This document shows positions 23,388 to 27,280 of a stretch of DNA of 27,280 nucleotides, one piece after another. The DNA comes from a virus. A program made the position numbers and the translations under genes. The notes under the pieces are model-generated. The model was not told where the DNA came from and made no database searches. It saw only the letters and a program-made list of their open reading frames with translations. The stretch covers positions 1-27,280 of the IMG/VR virus record IMGVR_UViG_3300025869_000076. One strand, 5' to 3'. Positions within the stretch are counted from its first letter, which is position 1, and the number at the start of each line of letters is the position of its first letter.

Positions 23388-24463
23388 AAAAAAATATATG
23401 CTTACTATTAAAGACTAAAAACTGGCAAAGTCACGATCTATCTTATTTTTTTAGAGATATATTAAAGTATTGTAATTCCTGTTTTATCCTAGACTTAAAT
23501 TCTACAGATAATACTATTGAAACTATAAAAAACTATTGTATAGCTGAGGGAGTTTTTAATGTACAGGTACATAATGAAACTCCGGATAGAGACTTTAATT
23601 GGCTTTTACAAAAAGCCAAAGCAGAAAGTAACAGTAAGTGGCTAGCTAAAGGTGTTCTTAATACTCCATTTAGATTCCTTCCTTCTCTAGGGGACGATTT
23701 AGATACTGTTTTAAGTTCTGACGAAGATTCTCTAGATATCCCTTATATTGGGCATAAACAGATTGAGTACTACAGAACCTGGATATGGAATTCTAGTAAA
23801 AACTGGCAGTACAATGATATTACTGGTAGGATTAGTATAGAAGGGAGGGAAGATTTTACTAGGAAAAAAATACATTGCATTGCTCTTGAGGATACTGATA
23901 AGAATTATAATATAAGTAATAGTTTACAGGCCATATATAGAAGCGAAGAAAATTTATTTTTATCCTTAAATGATACTTTTTCAAGCCTTTTTAATGTTTT
24001 AGGGGTTTATCAGGATAATATCCATAATATTAAAGAATTAAAAAAGAAATACTACATGAAATTTTTAGAAAGGTATAGGTATTATTTACTATCCTTAAAA
24101 ACTAAAACTAAGAGTGTTGAGGAGTACTATGGTTATTATTTAACTCACGCTTCTTTTTCTTTTTTTATGGGAGACGTAGAGGAAACCGAAATTTTTTATA
24201 AGAAAGCTATAGAATGTCTTCCTAGCAGAAATGAACCTTTTATGAACCTTTGTTACTTGTACGAATCAATGGAAAGATATGATCTTGTGCTAAGTATTTG
24301 TGATACCTATTTATTAAATAAAGAAAGAATTTTTAAAAGTCATAATAATAGTGAGTATTATCGTATTGGGGATCCTTCGTGCTACTATACAAGTGGTATG
24401 AGAGGTCATTATATGAGAGAAAAAGCTCTTATGATTATAAATAATGATATTTCATTGGTCTGA
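23384..24463 (+). CDS. Degenerate glycosyltransferase-like protein with C-terminal TPR-like repeats
   Basis: A 359-residue AT-rich protein, last gene of the cassette. The N-terminus resembles family 2 glycosyltransferases of the SunS/WaaE-like group: NICLLLKTKNW, then FILDLNSTDNTIETIKNY, then DRDFNWLLQKAKAESNSKWL. Where these proteins normally have an LDADE-type metal site after the W, this one reads AKGVLNTPFRF, so the DxD is not visible. Residues about 240-350 look like TPR-type helical pairs (GDVEETEIFYKKAIECLP, then LYESMERYDLVLSICDTYLL). It may be a non-catalytic partner of the glycosyltransferase-methyltransferase, or an enzyme with an unusual site. Arg and Leu codons are AGA/TTA-rich. 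Confidence 0.6.
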   Translation: MKKNICLLLKTKNWQSHDLSYFFRDILKYCNSCFILDLNSTDNTIETIKNYCIAEGVFNVQVHNETPDRDFNWLLQKAKAESNSKWLAKGVLNTPFRFLPSLGDDLDTVLSSDEDSLDIPYIGHKQIEYYRTWIWNSSKNWQYNDITGRISIEGREDFTRKKIHCIALEDTDKNYNISNSLQAIYRSEENLFLSLNDTFSSLFNVLGVYQDNIHNIKELKKKYYMKFLERYRYYLLSLKTKTKSVEEYYGYYLTHASFSFFMGDVEETEIFYKKAIECLPSRNEPFMNLCYLYESMERYDLVLSICDTYLLNKERIFKSHNNSEYYRIGDPSCYYTSGMRGHYMREKALMIINNDISLV

Positions 24464-24504
24464 CCTTAATAATTAATAAAACAAAACCCCACGAAAAATA
24501 AATC

Positions 24505-24533
24505 TTGACATTAGGCTATTGAGTTGTTATAAT
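24505..24533 (+). promoter_or_regulatory. Sigma70-type promoter P3 (second structural module)
   Basis: -35 TTGACA (24505-24510), 17-nt spacer, -10 TATAAT (24528-24533), again with GAAAAATAAATC just before the -35. It is the closest of the three to consensus at the -35. It lies in the 128-nt gap between the cassette and the BppU-like gene; expected start near 24540. Confidence 0.87.
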
Positions 24534-24551
24534 TTTTCCATAATTACTGAA

Positions 24552-24568
24552 GTTTCAACACTTGAAAC
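24552..24568 (+). promoter_or_regulatory. Stem-loop in the P3 leader
   Basis: GTTTCAA (24552-24558), loop CAC, TTGAAAC (24562-24568): a perfect 7-bp stem about 12 nt after the expected start of transcription and 23 nt before the ATG. Possibly a 5' mRNA stabiliser; no T tract, so not a terminator. Confidence 0.45.
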
Positions 24569-24591
24569 AAGATAGCCGGAAGTAAATCTCA

Positions 24592-24960
24592 ATGTCATAT
24601 ACCCAGCGAGACTTATCCCCGCTCGTACGCGGAGACGATTGGACGTTAAAACTTGTTTTGACGTCCGATAGCTCTGTTCTTAATATTACTGGCTACACCT
24701 TTTGGTTTACTCTCAAAGAGAGTGTAGATGATGCCGATCCCGGAGCACTCCAAGTAACCTCGACCCCAGATGTATCTACTAGTCCCACGGAAGCTTCTCA
24801 AGGGATTATATACATAAAAGCTTCAAAAAGCTTAACAAATTCTCTAGCTGCAAAAACTTATAATTATGATGTTCAGCAGGTAGATAGTTCAGGTAATATA
24901 CAAACTCTACTTATTGGCAAAGTTAAAGTTGTAAAAGACATAACAAGGTCAATATCTTAA
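24592..24960 (+). CDS. Small beta-rich structural protein, BppU N-terminal-like
   Basis: A 122-residue protein, first gene behind P3. The pattern LVRGDDWTLKLVLTSD followed by LNITGYTFWFTLKES and a YNYDVQQVDSSGNIQTLLIGKVKV strand region resembles the N-terminal domain of phage baseplate upper proteins (BppU) and similar small beta-sandwich virion proteins that attach receptor-binding proteins to the tail. Ribosome site is weak (GGAAG at 24578-24582). The fit is by pattern only; function as an adaptor or fibre-anchoring protein is inferred. Confidence 0.55.
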   Translation: MSYTQRDLSPLVRGDDWTLKLVLTSDSSVLNITGYTFWFTLKESVDDADPGALQVTSTPDVSTSPTEASQGIIYIKASKSLTNSLAAKTYNYDVQQVDSSGNIQTLLIGKVKVVKDITRSIS

Positions 24961-24971
24961 CTAATTTCTTA

Positions 24972-25012
24972 GGCTTATAAACTAAGCCAGGTGTCTATGT
25001 AATATAGGCTTA
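24972..25012 (+). promoter_or_regulatory. Leader with competing GGCTTA/TAAGCC stems before the 578-residue protein
   Basis: GGCTTA (24972-24977) can pair with TAAGCC (24983-24988), loop TAAAC. A second GGCTTA (25007-25012), directly touching the AAGGA ribosome site (25012-25016), can pair with the same TAAGCC. The two pairings exclude each other, so the leader could switch between open and partly covered ribosome site. Seen in sequence; regulation is conjecture. Confidence 0.35.
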
Positions 25013-25026
25013 AGGAATAAAACAAA

Positions 25027-26763
25027 ATGGCAAAAATAACAGATCCTGATAAACTATCGAGGTCAACCCAAGCAGGTGCTGGTACTCCTGACGGGAATGT
25101 TTTCTTCAATTTAACATCAAAAACAATTGAATTGGTTGATGACTCACTATGGACAGATGTAGCTAATGAGTTAGTGGATTCTAACTACAATTCGGGCGGA
25201 GTTTCTATTCAGACTCTTTACTCTTTTTTGAAAGAACAATGGAAATCCGATACCGAACTTGTTAAGTATGCTTTTCCTATGGAAGCAATTACTGCAGAAC
25301 AATTTGAATTTATCAATGGCTGGGTTCTTACTGATTTTAAACTTATTCGTGATGGTGGTTTCGCAGAGCGAGATGCAAGCGGCGTAGTTCAGAAAGAGTA
25401 CGCAGGAATTATCTCTCTAGGTACTCTTGCTGATGGAGCTGCACAGCCTTATTTCGCTTTTTCAGATGATGTAGCAAAAACTGATTTTCAGTATGCTGGT
25501 CAAGTGAATGAACCAATCTTAATTTTTACTGAAGGAGGCGTTGATGACAGAAATAAGGCTCTTACAGTATTTGTTCGTTCAGCTCCTACAGGAACTTCTG
25601 GTAATGTTACTGGGTATCAGTTTGTTCAAACTTCTACGGCTGATATCGGTGTTACAAGACTTGCTACTCAAGCTTATCGATTCCCTCTTGCTCAAGCAGT
25701 AGATCCTAACGTAACTCTTACAGTTGCTGAGGTAGAGGCTACGGGTGGCGTATTTGATGACATGCGAATTGAGTATTACGTAGGTAGTGAATCGATTACT
25801 GAAACAGGTACTACTTTCAGTGTAGGTGTAGTAATTGATGCCAACACAGATGACGCAGATACTAACCCTACTCTAGCACAAATTTACCAGTGGGTTCAGA
25901 ATGAACTTCGTAAATCTACAGATATTAATGTATCTCCAGGAGACGTGACTGCTGATGTTATCGGTCTTTTGACGGACCCTCTTGTTGCTTTCGTAGGTGC
26001 TACATTAAAGACTCTTCGACAATCTGATGGAGACGGTGTATTTATTGAGGGCGTTAGCCCTACAGATTTGAACAACGTTGAATTTGTTGACAATGCAAAC
26101 ACTTCTCAAAAATATCCGTTTAAAGTCGGTGTAAATCTAGACTTTAACACGAACATTCTTGATGACCCAAATTCTAAATACTTTTTATTCTATACTACTA
26201 ATACTGGGGGTAACTTTGGTACTGCTAATACTGTAGCAGTTACTAAAGATGCCGGAGGGGCTGTTGAGGGGGATGTTCATACTTCTGCAGCATCCTATAC
26301 TGGATCTATGTCCGGAAGTGCGGACGGAGCTATAGTAGCATCATCACGTACCTTTACAGTAACAGGGGCCGGATGGACTACTAATGAACTAGCCGGTAAG
26401 ATCCTTTCCGTAGACGGTACCAACTCAGGTAAATACTACGTCCTAAGCAACACGGCTACTGTTATTACGATTAGAGCAGACGGTAAAATTTTCGATGTAG
26501 ATGATGCTACCGCTACTTGGTCTTTGATTGAGCCAAACGTTAATGGTGGTAGTACCCCTCGGGTTACTTTTACCTATAACTATGCAGGTAATACTGATGG
26601 TGGCCGAACACAAGATACGGATGCCGACATTACCCTAGTAGCTTTAGGGCTGGAAAAAGCTCAATATGCTAAGGCATCGAGTTCAATTACTAAAGTGAAC
26701 AGTGTTACAGTTCCTGTATCCAACCCACTTGAAAGAAACTATGATGATCCTATCGGAATCTAA
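25027..26763 (+). CDS. Large virion structural protein, probably abundant
   Basis: A 578-residue beta-rich protein starting MAKITDPDKLSRSTQ, with AAGGA at 25012-25016. I do not recognise a named family for the whole chain. Residues about 1-260 form one mixed domain (IQTLYSFLKEQWKSDTEL, then PMEAITAEQFEFINGW). Residues about 419-500 resemble a widespread beta module of the type FTVTGAGWTTNELAGKIL, then GKYYVLSNTATVITIRADG, seen in many phage structural proteins. CGN codons predominate for Arg as in the capsid and tail tube genes, and a strong terminator follows, both pointing to high expression. It could be a tail appendage, a fibre-collar or a head decoration; its place with the BppU-like gene favours a tail appendage. 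Confidence 0.65.
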   Translation: MAKITDPDKLSRSTQAGAGTPDGNVFFNLTSKTIELVDDSLWTDVANELVDSNYNSGGVSIQTLYSFLKEQWKSDTELVKYAFPMEAITAEQFEFINGWVLTDFKLIRDGGFAERDASGVVQKEYAGIISLGTLADGAAQPYFAFSDDVAKTDFQYAGQVNEPILIFTEGGVDDRNKALTVFVRSAPTGTSGNVTGYQFVQTSTADIGVTRLATQAYRFPLAQAVDPNVTLTVAEVEATGGVFDDMRIEYYVGSESITETGTTFSVGVVIDANTDDADTNPTLAQIYQWVQNELRKSTDINVSPGDVTADVIGLLTDPLVAFVGATLKTLRQSDGDGVFIEGVSPTDLNNVEFVDNANTSQKYPFKVGVNLDFNTNILDDPNSKYFLFYTTNTGGNFGTANTVAVTKDAGGAVEGDVHTSAASYTGSMSGSADGAIVASSRTFTVTGAGWTTNELAGKILSVDGTNSGKYYVLSNTATVITIRADGKIFDVDDATATWSLIEPNVNGGSTPRVTFTYNYAGNTDGGRTQDTDADITLVALGLEKAQYAKASSSITKVNSVTVPVSNPLERNYDDPIGI

Positions 26764-26770
26764 ACCTAAC

Positions 26771-26797
26771 GGGAGGGGTAACACCCTCCCTATTTTT
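26771..26797 (+). terminator. Rho-independent terminator after the 578-residue protein
   Basis: GGGAGGG (26771-26777), loop GTAACA, CCCTCCC (26784-26790), followed by TATTTTT. Perfect 7-bp GC stem with a T tract, the best terminator in the window. Confidence 0.85.
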
Positions 26798-26813
26798 ATT
26801 GGAAAATTAATTT

Positions 26814-26981
26814 ATGACTGAAGAAAATAAAAGTTTGCAAGAATCCCTCGAATATTTTGATAAATTCGTAAATGCGGCTATTTCTCAGGATTTGGAAGGA
26901 ATTTCTGCTTTAGAAACGGTCAAACATTATAATAATGTAAGAAACGTGCTAGCGAATTACCTAGTAACTAAGGAGAAATAA
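26814..26981 (+). CDS. Small hypothetical protein (55 aa)
   Basis: ATG 26814 to TAA 26979-26981 codes 55 residues, MTEENKSLQESLEYFDK to VTKEK, acidic N-terminus and helical throughout. Not recognised. It directly abuts the next ATG at 26982 and its last codons hold the next gene's AGGAGA ribosome site, which supports real coding and coupling. Its own ribosome site is weak (GGA, 26801-26803). Confidence 0.55.
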   Translation: MTEENKSLQESLEYFDKFVNAAISQDLEGISALETVKHYNNVRNVLANYLVTKEK

Positions 26982-27280
26982 ATGGCAGGCGAAAAGAGAT
27001 ATACTAGGATACCACCGGAGAGTACTGGCGACCGTGTGTACATGGTACATACTGCCGAGATTGAGTTTTCGAATGGCGGTGAAGATGCAGGATCAACCTA
27101 TGGTCCTCATACTTGGGAAATCGGAGAAAGGTATACAGTTGCAGGTTTCGGTTTAGTACACGTTCATGGTGTATATGATAGAAAAAACGGAACAGGTATT
27201 CTGGCAGTTCACTACAACAAAACTGCTAAGTTTGAAAATACTGTGCCTGCTGCCGATGCTCTTATTTCAATAGATGGTGT
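26982..27280 (+). CDS. Putative virion structural protein (3' partial)
   Basis: Open from ATG 26982 (AGGAGA ribosome site 26971-26976) to the end of the window, at least 99 residues: MAGEKRYTRIPPESTG, then VYMVHTAEIEFSNGG and GFGLVHVHGVYDRKNGTG. Beta-rich with no signal peptide. By its place after the 578-residue protein and its style I infer a virion protein; the family is not recognised and the C-terminus is missing. Confidence 0.6.
   Translation, partial: MAGEKRYTRIPPESTGDRVYMVHTAEIEFSNGGEDAGSTYGPHTWEIGERYTVAGFGLVHVHGVYDRKNGTGILAVHYNKTAKFENTVPAADALISIDG

Noticed and set aside
1-27280. tRNA genes, integrase or attachment sites, insertion sequences
   Set aside because: None seen on either strand by eye; the window is continuous structural and accessory coding sequence.

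Overview
This window is part of the late (virion) gene cluster of a tailed double-stranded DNA phage or prophage. Everything reads on the + strand, the DNA is AT-rich, and genes are packed with 1-4 nt stop/start overlaps (TAATG and ATGA junctions). The gene order is HK97-type protease, capsid, connector, neck, tail terminator, tail tube, tail chaperone with frameshift, tape measure, then tip proteins like lambda M, L, K, I and J. This identifies a siphovirus with a long flexible lambda-type tail. The lambda-type tip set and three near-consensus sigma70 promoters suggest a Gram-negative host; no closer host assignment is possible from the sequence.

Layout. 1-1923: the 3' part of a prohead protease fused in frame to a scaffold and major capsid protein, with a well-placed internal ribosome site at 464-475 that could also make the capsid protein alone. 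1978-4525: head-tail connector, large neck or tail-completion protein, tail terminator. 4562-5899: tail tube protein. 5916-5975: a consensus promoter that runs straight into a GC hairpin. 6005-6831: tail assembly chaperone with a complete -1 frameshift module (A AAT TTT heptamer, 7-nt spacer, 8-bp stem). 6831-10661: tape measure protein. 10661-13650: lambda M, L, K and I homologues. The L homologue keeps four cysteines expected to hold an iron-sulfur cluster, and the K homologue has a full JAMM motif plus an NlpC/P60 peptidase. 13662-20468: a 2268-residue J-like tip protein whose C-terminal third holds two uninterrupted collagen-like stretches (121 and 86 Gly-X-Y triplets) built from 63-bp tandem repeats.

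20481-24463: a second consensus promoter drives an accessory cassette: a 2-oxoglutarate/Fe(II) oxygenase-like protein, a dTDP-glucose 4,6-dehydratase-like enzyme, a glycosyltransferase fused to a methyltransferase, and a degenerate glycosyltransferase with TPR-like repeats. 24505 onward: a third copy of the promoter drives a second structural module: a BppU-like small beta protein, a 578-residue virion protein closed by a strong terminator, a 55-residue ORF, and a structural protein cut by the window end.

The observation most worth following is the position of an oxygenase plus sugar-modification cassette directly behind a collagen-like tail tip in which all 26 lysines of the collagen arrays are in the Y position (X-Lys-Gly). 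This suggests, but does not prove, a phage system that hydroxylates and/or glycosylates its own collagen-like fibre. Three proteins judged to be abundant (capsid, tail tube, 578-residue protein) share CGT-rich codon use and end in strong hairpins.
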